Source of the DNA: Bradyrhizobium sp. WBOS07
GTDB taxonomy: Bacteria > Pseudomonadota > Alphaproteobacteria > Rhizobiales > Xanthobacteraceae
Reading direction: 5' to 3'
Assembly: GCF_024585165.1 (NCBI RefSeq)
Contig: NZ_CP029008.1
Coordinates: 930,001 to 994,000 of the forward strand
DNA: 64,000 bases
Below are positions 25,066-33,744 of the stretch, one piece after another (within the stretch, counting starts at the first letter, position 1; every line of letters begins with the position of its first letter). The translations under genes and the position numbers were made by a program. The notes below the pieces were generated by a model. It did not search any database. It was not told the DNA's origin and saw only the letters and a program-made list of their open reading frames with translations.

Positions 25066-26229
25066 ATGAACGAGATCGATCGGCTGTCGGAATTCTTGCA
25101 GCGGCTGACGCCGCTGTCTCGCAGCTGTCTGCTCAGCGAGCTCGAGCGGCTCGAGCTGTGCGGCATCGACATGCCGGGTTCGAGCGAGATCCAGTCCCGC
25201 TTGCGCGCCGAATTTCGCAAGGACGGATCGACCCAGGCGCGCGCCACCAGCCCTTCGCGCTATTTCTTCGCGCCGCTCGAGCTGCTGCTGATCGACGGCG
25301 CGCCCGAGCACGCCAACATGGGACGGATCTCGCGCAACACCCTCACTCCGATCTGGGAGTGGATCTGCCGCGACCTGCTGCCGACCATGGCACGCGACTA
25401 CATCAAGGCGATCAACGACCAGATCGCCGTGAACAACCAGAAGGAGGTCTTGAAGGTTGCCTCGACCTTCCAGACCAAGGTCGTCAAGGTTCTCGAGAGC
25501 ACCTTCGCATCAGTGGACAGCACCGAGTTCGCGCGCGGCAAGCTCGCGCAATACACGGCCTCGCGCAGCGCCTTCGACGACGTCAGGAAGATGCTGCATG
25601 TGCTGCGCGCCGGCGATGCGCTGCCGAAGTTCAACGAGAAGCTGCCCGACAAGATCGCGAAGTTCGACGATGGCCAGGTGGTTCAGATCACCGCACAGCT
25701 CGACACCTTCAAGAAGGCCCACCCCGAAGCACTGCCCTTCGCGCTGGCGCTGGTGGCGAGGCGCCTGACGACGTCCTGGCAATTGGTCCGGCTCGCCACC
25801 AAGGCTGCCGCAAGCAAGAGCGCCAGTGATGTCGCCGCCACGCCCTATGCCTGCGTCGTTCACATGGTGCTCGACCGGCTCGACGACAAGCGTCTCGCGC
25901 TTCGTGTCGCGCTCCGGCACAATCGGGTGCTGATCGCCCGCGACCTGCTCGCCGATATCTACGACACCGAATATGCGCTCAAGGTGCGCATCGACGGCAT
26001 CGAGAATTGCGAATGGGGCGTCCGCCTTCAGCAATTGATGGACGCGATCGCGACCCTGGTGGCGGCCGAGGTGAGCCGGTTCCCGTCCAATGTCGGCCAC
26101 ATCCTCGGCTCGCGTCGCTTGCGGAGCCACGACACGCTCTCGGGCAAGCTGACTTACCTGGCCTGGAAGGGACGCGACGCGGTGCAGGACGGCGCCGCGG
26201 CGTTTCGCAAATTGATCGGGCAGAGCTGA
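25066..26229 (+). CDS. Conserved-looking hypothetical protein, 387 residues
   Basis: The chosen start MNEIDRLSEFLQRLTPL (25066) begins the well-formed part; an earlier frame start at 24976 adds an Arg/Cys-rich lead that looks non-coding. The protein is soluble, helix-rich and has no signal peptide, membrane segment, or motif that I can name. Notable blocks are RYFFAPLELLLIDGAPE and LTPIWEWICRDLLP near the N-terminus and GILGSRRLRSHDTL-like text near the C-terminus. No paralogue in the window. It sits between regulator genes and is transcribed away from the LuxR-type gene. Function unknown. Confidence 0.8.
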   Translation: MNEIDRLSEFLQRLTPLSRSCLLSELERLELCGIDMPGSSEIQSRLRAEFRKDGSTQARATSPSRYFFAPLELLLIDGAPEHANMGRISRNTLTPIWEWICRDLLPTMARDYIKAINDQIAVNNQKEVLKVASTFQTKVVKVLESTFASVDSTEFARGKLAQYTASRSAFDDVRKMLHVLRAGDALPKFNEKLPDKIAKFDDGQVVQITAQLDTFKKAHPEALPFALALVARRLTTSWQLVRLATKAAASKSASDVAATPYACVVHMVLDRLDDKRLALRVALRHNRVLIARDLLADIYDTEYALKVRIDGIENCEWGVRLQQLMDAIATLVAAEVSRFPSNVGHILGSRRLRSHDTLSGKLTYLAWKGRDAVQDGAAAFRKLIGQS

Positions 26230-26857
26230 TCTGGCGCCTAATGCACGCGCGGCAGGCACAGGAAGCGATCGAGGAATCGCCCTGACATCACGATCCGGAA
26301 CCACCAGTAAACCATTCGCCGTGTCGTCATGGTCGTAATCCTCGACAGCCCACCACCGGCTGCGCGGAGCATTAGCGCAAGTGCGGCAATCCGCGTGTAA
26401 TGCGCTTCACATTCGCGGCCGCAGGCGCCGCCGCGATGTCGCAGAACCATCGCGAGCGTCAGCGAAACATGCCCGCCCCGCGCGCATGCGGGTCGTCCGG
26501 CTTGCCTGTCGCTCGCCCCAATGCACGCGGCTGCATCGGGCGCAGTCCGAATGGGCGGCTGCGATTCATCCTCCGATGCGTCGATGGTGCTCCGAAAGGG
26601 CACACCGCCTCGCCGCCGCCTGCGTCCGTCGACGAACAGACGTTCCCGGCATCGCGTGCGGGCGATTCTGCGAGCGCTGGCAGTCGTTGAGCGTGCGGTG
26701 CCGGGGTATGCAAATTCTTTTCGCACAGACTGTCGAAAAATTAGCTCGAGTTGCAGGGTTTAACGTTACTCAGATAATTCAACAACGATGTGAAGCTCTC
26801 CTTATTTGAACCCACGCTCGCCGTTTAAGAAACCGTCACGGAACGGGAGTGGTGTAG
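26230..26857. other. 628-base gap without a convincing gene
   Basis: Short frames on both strands here have irregular, Arg-rich composition and no ribosome sites. The last 130 bases (26725-26857) become AT-rich, with TTTAACGTTACTCAGATAAT, and probably contain the promoter of the receiver-EAL gene. Nothing else is visible. Confidence 0.4.
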
Positions 26858-28066
26858 ATGAACGATGGGATGGTTGAACTCGTCGGACGAAGGCCTGTGA
26901 CCTTCGGGCGACGAAAGGTGACGCCGCGGGCCTGCGTGGCCGACAGCAAGCGTCACTTGCGCGCCTTCCTCAGCGAAGTGCTCGAGGATCTCGGCTTCGT
27001 CACCAGCGAATGCGCCAGTGCGGACGAATTGCAGACGGTGCTCGCCAGCGAACTGCCGGATCTGATCCTGCTCGGCGTCGCCACCGACGGCATCGAGCCG
27101 GGACGGTTTCTGGAGATATTGGTGCGTGAGGCCTTCGCCGGGAAGGTTCTGGCGGTCGGCGCGCGCGAATCGATCATCGTCAGGGCCGTGCGGCAGGTCG
27201 GCGAGGAATACGGCCTCGCCATGCTGCCGCCGCTGACCACGCCCTTTGCCGCGGAGACGCTGCGCGAGCGCGTGGCGATGCTGCTGCCGGAGGAGCCGGC
27301 GCCGAGCCCGGCGGTCCATGTCGGCGAAGCGCTGCATGCCGGCTGGCTGGAGCTGTGGTACCAGTCCAAGATCGACGCGCGCACGCTGGTCCGCAGCGGC
27401 GCCGAGGCGCTGGTGCGGATGCGGCATCCGACCTGGGGCGTCGTGCCGCCGGCCTATTTCATTCCGGAGCCGCACGATCCGCATCTGCGCGACCTGTCGG
27501 AGTTCGTGATCGACCGTGCCATGCAGGACTGGCACTATCTGCTGGAGCAACAGAGCCCGGTCGATCTGTCGATCAATCTTCCCGCCTCCTATCTCAGGGA
27601 GCCGCAGGCGGTGCGCGATCTCTGCCGCCGCGTGCCGACGCATCCGGCTTTCGGCGGCCTGACCGTCGAGATCGACAGCGAGGAGGCGATCCGCGACCTC
27701 GATCTTCTCACCGAGGTCGCGCGCGAGGTCGGCCTGCACAATATCGGCCTGTCGATCGACAATCTCGGCGCCAACTGGCCGGCGCTGATGGAGCTGGAGC
27801 GGATTCCCTTCGTCAAGCTCAAGGCCGACCGCCAGTTCGTCACCGGCAGCGGCAACGACCGGCTCAAGCGCACGGTGTGCCGTCACATCGTCGAGCTCGC
27901 GAAGGGCTATGGCGCGCGCGCGGTGGCGCAAGGTGTCGAGAGCCGCGCCGACCTCGTCGTCGCCAACGAGCTCGGCTTCGACCTCGTGCAGGGCTTCCTG
28001 TTCGGCAAGCCGATGCCGCTGAAGAAGTTCGCACGCTCGGCGCTGACGAAAACGGTGATGGAGTAG
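26858..28066 (+). CDS. Degenerate receiver plus EAL-domain protein, probably not an active phosphodiesterase
   Basis: The 402-residue protein has a receiver-like domain at about 25-140 in which the phospho-acceptor is gone (LILLGVATDG where xLLDxxMPG is usual). The EAL domain (about 150-395) keeps EALVRMRHP, SINLP Asn, the VEIDSE Glu, the KLKADRQF Lys and LVQGFLFGKP Gln. However, the metal-binding DDFG loop is DNLG, and AEGVE is AQGVE, so two carboxylates used in c-di-GMP hydrolysis are lost. It is more likely a c-di-GMP sensor or scaffold than an enzyme. No partner GGDEF gene is nearby. Confidence 0.85.
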   Translation: MNDGMVELVGRRPVTFGRRKVTPRACVADSKRHLRAFLSEVLEDLGFVTSECASADELQTVLASELPDLILLGVATDGIEPGRFLEILVREAFAGKVLAVGARESIIVRAVRQVGEEYGLAMLPPLTTPFAAETLRERVAMLLPEEPAPSPAVHVGEALHAGWLELWYQSKIDARTLVRSGAEALVRMRHPTWGVVPPAYFIPEPHDPHLRDLSEFVIDRAMQDWHYLLEQQSPVDLSINLPASYLREPQAVRDLCRRVPTHPAFGGLTVEIDSEEAIRDLDLLTEVAREVGLHNIGLSIDNLGANWPALMELERIPFVKLKADRQFVTGSGNDRLKRTVCRHIVELAKGYGARAVAQGVESRADLVVANELGFDLVQGFLFGKPMPLKKFARSALTKTVME

Positions 28067-28082
28067 CCGTAAGGCACGACCC

Positions 28083-28943
28083 TCACGCAAACCGCCGCGC
28101 GAAGAAGACGCAGGCGACCACGAGCATGGTCGCGGCGATCATGCTCCAGGCGACGGGCTCGTGCAGCAGAAGCCCGGCGAGCGCGAGGCCGAAGAACGGC
28201 TGGAGCTGCTGCAGCTGGCCGACGCGTGCGATGCCGCCGAGCGCGAGGCCGCGGTACCAGAAGATGAAGCCGACGAACATGCTGAAGATCGAGACGTAGG
28301 CGAGCCCGATCCAGGCCGGCACGCCGACGCCGCTCCAGGATGGCGGCCAGGTCAGGACCGCGACCGGGATCATCAGCGGCAGCGCCAGCAGGAGCGCCCA
28401 GGAGATCACCTGCCAGCCGCCGAGCCGGCGCGACAGCGCCGCGCCTTCGGCATAGCCGAGCCCGCACAGCACGATCGCGGCGACCATCAGGAGATCGCCG
28501 ATCAGCGAGGCCGATCCATCGCCGGACAGGGCGAAGCCCACCACCGTCGCGCTGCCGAGACCGGCGAACAGCCAGAACAGCGGCTGCGGCCGCTCGCCGC
28601 CGCGCAGCACGGCGAAGATCGCCGTCGACAATGGCAGAAGGCCGATGAAGACGATCGAACGCGCCGAGGTGATGTGCTGGAGCGCGAGCGCGGTCAGCAG
28701 GGGAAAGCCGACCACGACGCCGACGGCGACGATGGCGAGGGACGCGAGATCGCCCCGCTGCGGCCGGGCCTGACGCAGCAGGCCGAGCACGGCGAGAGCG
28801 ATCAGCGCGGCGATCACCGCGCGCATCGAGGTCAGGAACAGCGCGGAAAAGCCGCCGACCGCGACGCGCGTCGCCGGCAAGGAGCCGCTGAAGATGATGA
28901 CGCCGAGAAGCCCGTTGCCCCAGCCGCTGGCCGCAGAGTGCAT
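28083..28943 (-). CDS. EamA/DMT-family transporter
   Basis: The 286-residue membrane protein has ten predicted helices formed by two EamA repeats (about 10-135 and 150-282), as in drug/metabolite transporters. The second repeat ends in LQQLQPFFGLALAGLLLHEPV, the usual conserved stretch. These carry small metabolites or amino acids outward, but the substrate cannot be read from sequence. It is convergent with the EAL gene and is followed, on its 5' side, by a dispersed repeat and the defence block. A second EamA protein is encoded at 50107-51021 and is a distant relative. Confidence 0.87.
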   Translation of the reverse strand: MHSAASGWGNGLLGVIIFSGSLPATRVAVGGFSALFLTSMRAVIAALIALAVLGLLRQARPQRGDLASLAIVAVGVVVGFPLLTALALQHITSARSIVFIGLLPLSTAIFAVLRGGERPQPLFWLFAGLGSATVVGFALSGDGSASLIGDLLMVAAIVLCGLGYAEGAALSRRLGGWQVISWALLLALPLMIPVAVLTWPPSWSGVGVPAWIGLAYVSIFSMFVGFIFWYRGLALGGIARVGQLQQLQPFFGLALAGLLLHEPVAWSMIAATMLVVACVFFARRFA

Positions 28944-29024
28944 GTTGGTCTCGCTTGGTGGGGGTGGCGGATAGGGTGCCGCGGCGGTTGAACGCCTCGC
29001 GTTCTGCCATGGAACAACAAAAGT

Positions 29025-29072
29025 GCGAAAACAACCCCATGCACAGTAGACGGGGGTTGCAAGATCAATGGG
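29025..29072 (+). repeat. 48-base direct repeat, left copy
   Basis: The first 31 bases (GCGAAAACAACCCCATGCAC and the following AGTAGACGGGG) are identical to 39068-39098, and GATCAATGGG recurs at the end. Both copies have the same orientation, about 10 kb apart, and flank the restriction block and the two genes after it. It may be a dispersed genomic repeat rather than an attachment site. Confidence 0.7.
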
Positions 29073-29555
29073 TTAGGTGGGGGGATGATCAGGTGCGTGT
29101 CGGGGTTTCGGAGGCCGAAAAGTCGAAGGAACGTGGTTTGAGTCGCCTGTCCGGCGCAGCCATGCGAGCCGATGAGAATTGGCCGCGGTCGTTGCCGCCC
29201 GTTCCGAATGACGACTCCCGTCATTTGCTTCGTCAGGCAAAACAGGAGCATAGTGGCATCATCGCAGGGGGGCCAACAGGCAGGGTTCTGGCTGCCCGAG
29301 TGCGCTGCGCGCGGTCGACGCGAGTGCGGGCTTTTGTTTTCGAAGTTGGCCGCTGGACAGCTTCACTGTCGCCGTAAACGGCCACCTCGCTCGACAATCT
29401 CGAGATCAAACTTGTTAGTCGGGGCTCGTGCGGGACCCGTCTGCTACGGCATCGCGATTTGGCCGTGGGTCAGCTTAGCGGCCGCCAATCCTTTGCGTTG
29501 GCAAAAAAGGCCATTTTGTCTTAATTAGCTCGCGAAGCATTATTGGGCTTAAGCC
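29073..29555. other. 483-base gap at the left border of the defence block
   Basis: Composition shifts from the GC-rich core to mixed sequence across this gap. I find no tRNA, integrase or transposase remnant, only short frames without ribosome sites. The last 60 bases (29500-29555) are AT-rich (CATTTTGTCTTAATTAGC) and likely carry the operon promoter. Confidence 0.4.
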
Positions 29556-29771
29556 ATGAAAACCATGTCGGCGCGGGAAGCGAAGAACGGCTTCGGCCTG
29601 ATGATCGACACCGCGCGCGCTGGGCCGGTGCTGATCGAGAAGCACGGGCGAGGCGTCGTAGTGGTTGTTTCTGTAGAAGAGTACCAAAGGCTATCCGTTG
29701 GGCAGCCTAAAGGCCGGACGCGCTCTAGCAAAGCGCGCGTGGCCAGAAGTGGCGAGGGGAAAATTGACTAG
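29556..29771 (+). CDS. Phd/YefM-type antitoxin without an adjacent toxin
   Basis: The 71-residue protein has the Phd/YefM N-terminal DNA-binding fold: MKTMSAREAKNGFGLMIDTARAGPVLIEKHGRGVVVVVSVEEYQRL, with the Ser-x-x-Glu-Ala-Lys start, the IEKHGRG turn and the VSVEEY strand-helix. The usual C-terminal toxin-binding part is short and basic (GRTRSSKARVARSGEGK). No RelE/Doc/PIN toxin gene follows; instead its stop overlaps the start of hsdM. It is therefore an orphan, perhaps the operon's own repressor. Confidence 0.82.
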   Translation: MKTMSAREAKNGFGLMIDTARAGPVLIEKHGRGVVVVVSVEEYQRLSVGQPKGRTRSSKARVARSGEGKID

Positions 29772-30288
29772 GCAGTCGCTCAAGGACAAATTCGTCGCGG
29801 TGCTAACGGAGCTGGGCGGGTCAGCAGGCAATGGACGGTTGCGCGACACCCTTGGATGGACAGAGGCAACCTATGACGCCGTCAAGGAGGAACTGGCCGC
29901 CGAAGGCGCCGTGACTCCAGGCAGAGGTCGCGGCGGCTCGGTGTCGTTGGCTAGCGCTCAACCGGTGGAAGTGGGCGAAAAATCGCTCATTCTACCGCCT
30001 GCGAAGCCTTTCCGGACGAACGGCAACGGTAAGGGCGGGGACCTCGGATTTGAAGCCGAGTTGTTCAAGGCTGCTGACAAGCTCCGCGGCAACATGGAGC
30101 CGTCCGACTACAAACACGTCGCGCTCGGGCTAATTTTCCTCAAGCATATTTCGGACAATTTCGAGGCGAAGCGTGCGGAGCTGTTGATCGCGACGAGTAC
30201 GCCGCCGACAACATCTTCTGGGTACCGCCGACCGCCCGTTGGTCGCACCTCCAGGCGAATGCAAAGCAGTCGTCCATCGGAAAGATGA
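29764..30288 (+). pseudogene. hsdM: HsdM (type I DNA methyltransferase) N-terminal part, cut off by a frameshift
   Basis: The start is TTG 29764 with GAGGGG four bases upstream, inside the antitoxin's last codons. The first 65 residues (RQSLKDKFVAVLTELGGSAG ... RGRGGSVSL) look like a winged-helix add-on. [47 protein letters not shown] is the HsdM N-terminal domain. After AELL (about 30183) the frame leaves the HsdM sequence and reads Arg/Pro/Ser-rich text to a TGA at 30286-30288. In a second frame the HsdM sequence continues at once ([19 protein letters not shown]). An out-of-frame deletion near 30181-30192 explains this. The remaining frame overlaps the downstream part as ATGA. Confidence 0.82.
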
Positions 30289-31559
30289 TTGACGAGGCGA
30301 TGATCGCCATCGAAAAGGATAATGAGAGTCTTAAGGGCGTTTTGCCAAAGGATTATGCTCGTCCTGCACTCAATGCAGTGATGCTTGGCGAGCTGATCGA
30401 TCTGATCTCAGGGATCGCGCTCGGTGCAGAGAAGGGCGAGGCCCGAGACGTGCTCGGCCGCGTCTATGAATACTTCCTCGGTCAGTTCGCCGGCTCGGAG
30501 GGCAAGCGCGGCGGCGAGTTTTACACGCCGCGCTCGGTCGTGCGTGTGATGGTTGGCATGATTGAGCCCTTCAAGGGCCGCGTCTATGATCCTTGCTGCG
30601 GCTCGGGCGGCATGTTCGTGCAATCCGAACGCTTTGTCGAAGAGCATGGCGGGCGCATTGGCGACATCGCCATCTATGGTCAGGAGTCGAATTATACGAC
30701 GTGGCGGCTGTGCAAGATGAACCTCGCGGTCCGCGGCATCGACGCCGACATCAAATGGAACAGTGATGGCAGCTTCCACAAGGATGAGCTGCGCGACCTG
30801 AAGGCCGACTTCATCCTCGCCAATCCACCCTTCAACATCTCCGATTGGGGCGGGGAACGGCTGCGCGAGGATGTACGCTGGAAATATGGCGTGCCGCCGC
30901 CTGGCAACGCCAACTTCGCCTGGGTGCAGCATATCGTGCATCACTTATCGCCTACAGGCGTCGCGGGGGTCGTGCTGGCCAACGGCTCAATGTCCTCCAC
31001 GCAAAACGGCGAAGATGCGATTCGCCGCGCGCTGATCGAGGGTGTGAAGGGCGCACCTAGCGTCGTCGATTGCATGGTGGCACTGCCCGGTCAGCTCTTT
31101 TATTCGACTCAAATTCCGGTATGCCTCTGGTTCCTCGCTCGCGACAAGTCGAACGGGTTCGCCCTCAGCACTAAGCTGCGGGATCGACGCAACGAAATCC
31201 TGTTCATCGACGCGCGCAAGCTTGGCCACATGGTGGACCGGACTCGCAAGGAATTCTCCCATGCGGACATCGAAAAGATCACGCGCGCCTACCACGCCTG
31301 GCGCGGCGAGAGTGAAGCTGGCGCCTATGCGGATGCGCCGGGGTTCTGCAAGGCGGCGACTCTCGATGAGATCAAGGCCCACGGCTACGTGCTAGCCCCA
31401 GGTCGGTATGTCGGCACGGCAGATGCCGAAGAAGACGAAGTGTCGTTTTCAGAGCGGCTCGCCGAGCTCAAATCAATACTCGATCAGCAGATGAATGCGT
31501 CGGAGCAATTATCTAAATCTATCCGCGCCCAGCTCGCGAAAGTGAGCGTTGATGGCTGA
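30285..31559 (+). CDS. hsdM: HsdM (type I DNA methyltransferase) catalytic part, separate reading frame
   Basis: The 424-residue frame starts at the ATG of an ATGA overlap with the N-terminal fragment. It carries the N6-adenine methylase core: [14 protein letters not shown] (motif X), [12 protein letters not shown] with D102 (SAM site, motif I) and N180-P-P-F (motif IV, catalytic). The region [29 protein letters not shown] is internal to HsdM in intact homologues, and coding potential extends upstream without a start as far as about 30150, so this is the rest of a broken gene. Coupled re-initiation could still give a two-piece enzyme. It overlaps hsdS by eight bases. Confidence 0.85.
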   Translation: MIDEAMIAIEKDNESLKGVLPKDYARPALNAVMLGELIDLISGIALGAEKGEARDVLGRVYEYFLGQFAGSEGKRGGEFYTPRSVVRVMVGMIEPFKGRVYDPCCGSGGMFVQSERFVEEHGGRIGDIAIYGQESNYTTWRLCKMNLAVRGIDADIKWNSDGSFHKDELRDLKADFILANPPFNISDWGGERLREDVRWKYGVPPPGNANFAWVQHIVHHLSPTGVAGVVLANGSMSSTQNGEDAIRRALIEGVKGAPSVVDCMVALPGQLFYSTQIPVCLWFLARDKSNGFALSTKLRDRRNEILFIDARKLGHMVDRTRKEFSHADIEKITRAYHAWRGESEAGAYADAPGFCKAATLDEIKAHGYVLAPGRYVGTADAEEDEVSFSERLAELKSILDQQMNASEQLSKSIRAQLAKVSVDG

Positions 31560-32886
31560 GTGGCCGATCTACACTGTTCATCAGCTCGTCGAATTGGGAG
31601 TGATCGAACGCCCTATGGACGGCAATCATGGCTCAATTCATCCCAAGGCCACTGATTTTGTTGAGTCCGGCATTCCCTTTATAATGGCATCGGACCTCAA
31701 AGGCGGCCGGGTCGATCTGGTTAACTGCTCCTTCATATCAGAGGAGCGGGCGAGTCAGCTATCTAAGGGGTTTTCAAAGCCTGGCGACGTTCTTCTGTCT
31801 CATAAGGCGACGCTCGGAAGAACCGCAATCGTTCAAGCTAACGATTTCCCATTTATTATGCTCACGCCGCAAGTGACTTATTATCGGATAAAAGATCGGA
31901 AGAAATTAAACAACCGCTTTCTGAAGTACTACTTCAACTCTCGTCAGTTCCTAGACATCTTTGAGGCATGGGCCGGCGGAGGCTCCACTCGGGCATATTT
32001 GGGAATCACAGCCCAGCGAGGGCTGCCTATTCCCATGCCGCCCATAGAGGTCCAGATATCTATTGCTGAGTTGATAGGTCCACTAGACGACAAGATCGAA
32101 TTGAACCGACGGATGAACGAGACGCTGGAGGCCACGGCCCGGGCGATCTTCAAGGATTGGTTCGTTGATTTCGGGCCGACCCGCGCCAAGATGGATGCGC
32201 GCGCACCTTACCTCGCCGCGGACGTCTGGTCCCTTTTCCCCAATCGCCTCGATGAAGATGGCAAACCGGAGGGGTGGACCACGTCCACTATAGGGGAGGA
32301 AGTTGACGTTGTTGGCGGATCAACACCCAGTACCAAGGAGGCCGCCTTCTGGGGTGGTGATATCTCCTGGGCAACACCGAAAGACCTTTCCTCATTGAGT
32401 ACTCCGGTTCTGCTGAGCACAGAACGCCAAATCACCAACGCTGGACTTTCGCAGATCAGTTCTGGCTTGCTTCCGGTCGGGACCGTGCTGCTCTCCTCGC
32501 GCGCCCCGATCGGCTACATGGCGATCGCCCAGACGCCGGTCGCGGTGAATCAGGGTTTCATCGCGATGATCTGCAAGAAGAGGTTATCTAACGTTTTTGT
32601 CTGGTTGTGGACACAGGCCAACATGGAAACGGTCCATCAAAACGCCAACGGATCGACGTTTCAGGAGATCAGTAAAGCCAACTTTCGACCGATCGAAGTG
32701 ACAGTCGCGACGTCTGATCTCCTTCGAACCTTTGACGAGTCCATGAGACCGCTATTTAATCGCATCGTGTCGAACGAAAGGGAAAGTCGTATCCTCGCTA
32801 CCACGCGGGACCTTCTCTTGCCAAAACTGATGTCGGGCGAGGTGCGCGTGAGTAACGCCGACAGGATCGCAGGGGATACCACATGA
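31552..32886 (+). CDS. hsdS: HsdS, type I restriction specificity subunit
   Basis: The 444-residue protein has two target-recognition domains (about 1-160 and 235-400), each followed by a long conserved helix. The central spacer has [28 protein letters not shown] and the end has [16 protein letters not shown], both typical of HsdS. It reads half the DNA site with each domain, so specificity cannot be deduced here. ATG 31552 overlaps the last codons of hsdM. Its base composition is more AT-rich than the chromosome around it, which fits acquisition. Its stop overlaps a 38-codon frame. Confidence 0.92.
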   Translation: MAEWPIYTVHQLVELGVIERPMDGNHGSIHPKATDFVESGIPFIMASDLKGGRVDLVNCSFISEERASQLSKGFSKPGDVLLSHKATLGRTAIVQANDFPFIMLTPQVTYYRIKDRKKLNNRFLKYYFNSRQFLDIFEAWAGGGSTRAYLGITAQRGLPIPMPPIEVQISIAELIGPLDDKIELNRRMNETLEATARAIFKDWFVDFGPTRAKMDARAPYLAADVWSLFPNRLDEDGKPEGWTTSTIGEEVDVVGGSTPSTKEAAFWGGDISWATPKDLSSLSTPVLLSTERQITNAGLSQISSGLLPVGTVLLSSRAPIGYMAIAQTPVAVNQGFIAMICKKRLSNVFVWLWTQANMETVHQNANGSTFQEISKANFRPIEVTVATSDLLRTFDESMRPLFNRIVSNERESRILATTRDLLLPKLMSGEVRVSNADRIAGDTT

Positions 32887-32999
32887 CGCGCGTTGCGGTC
32901 CGCCCCGGACTGTTGACCGGGTATCGGCCGAAGGCCGCCTCCAGCGCGAACACACCCGGTTCCTTCTCTGACATTCACCGAGGGCTGCATGAGCGCTGA
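32883..32999 (+). CDS. Possible 38-residue coupling peptide between hsdS and the Abi-like gene
   Basis: The ATG at 32883 forms an ATGA with the hsdS stop, and the TGA at 32997-32999 overlaps the start of the next gene (ATG 32989). The frame [19 protein letters not shown] ... is open throughout. It has no recognisable domain. The overlaps suggest a role in keeping ribosomes moving along the operon; alternatively it is chance. Confidence 0.35.
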   Translation: MTRVAVRPGLLTGYRPKAASSANTPGSFSDIHRGLHER

Positions 33000-33744
33000 T
33001 TGGTATCCCGGCATCCGCGCCTTCTGCGCACACTGGAAGCACGCGCCGACATTGCAGCAGACATTCGAGACTCTTGAGCGCGAGTTTAACGACGAAAACG
33101 ACGCCTCCATCGACGCGGCCAAGGGCCTTGTCGAATGCGCTTGCCGGGTGCTGATTGCCGAGTTGGACGACCCGATCAATCCAATAGCAGAATGGTCAGA
33201 TAGCCCAATCAGAGGTGCACATCCGAGCTTCGGCGGCTGGGTGTCCGCAGCATTTCGCCTGATGGCGCTGGTCGAAAGACGTGATGATCCCTTCAGCAAG
33301 GTCATCTCGCAGCATTATCGGCTGACTGAAGCGCTGGGCCAGTTCCGAGATATCTGCGGCACGGTCAGCCATGGCAAGGATGGCTTGAGCCAGAAGCTTT
33401 CAGTCCACCACCGCCGCGCGGCGATGTTGGCAGCAGATGCCTTGGTGACCTTTCTTTACCAATGCTATCTCGAACGCGAGCCGGATCCGGTGCGGACGTT
33501 CGAGCCCTACGAGCGATTTGAGGCGTCGAACGCGACCATTGACCAATTTTCCTCGCTTCGCGCCGAATTGGACGGAGACGGCTTCCTCCAGGTCGTTGTG
33601 GTCCTTCCAGACGGCGAGGAGGTTCCGCTGGCGATCGAACCCTCGCGGCTTCTGTTTGGGGTTGATCGTGAAGCCTATAAGCTCGTGCTGAATGCATGTC
33701 GGGAGGCGAAAGCGGCTGCGTCCAGGGATACGGAGGTCGTCTGA
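32989..33744 (+). CDS. Abortive-infection C-terminal-domain-like protein inside the hsd operon
   Basis: The 251-residue protein lies between hsdS and hsdR. Residues about 25-165 resemble the Abi_C type of domain: a helical lead with [17 protein letters not shown], then [14 protein letters not shown] (the conserved RN/RD...HG block) and [23 protein letters not shown]. The last 80 residues are a separate beta-rich part ([17 protein letters not shown]). Its stop overlaps the hsdR start (TGATG). Proteins of this family are often found in restriction operons and are suspected to stop phage by cell dormancy or death, but the mechanism is not known. Family call is by motif. Confidence 0.65.
   Translation: MSADWYPGIRAFCAHWKHAPTLQQTFETLEREFNDENDASIDAAKGLVECACRVLIAELDDPINPIAEWSDSPIRGAHPSFGGWVSAAFRLMALVERRDDPFSKVISQHYRLTEALGQFRDICGTVSHGKDGLSQKLSVHHRRAAMLAADALVTFLYQCYLEREPDPVRTFEPYERFEASNATIDQFSSLRAELDGDGFLQVVVVLPDGEEVPLAIEPSRLLFGVDREAYKLVLNACREAKAAASRDTEVV

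Noticed and set aside
29073..29555. Search for an integrase, transposase or tRNA at the left edge of the defence block
   Set aside because: No such frame, terminal inverted repeat or cloverleaf could be found, so no mobile element is called.
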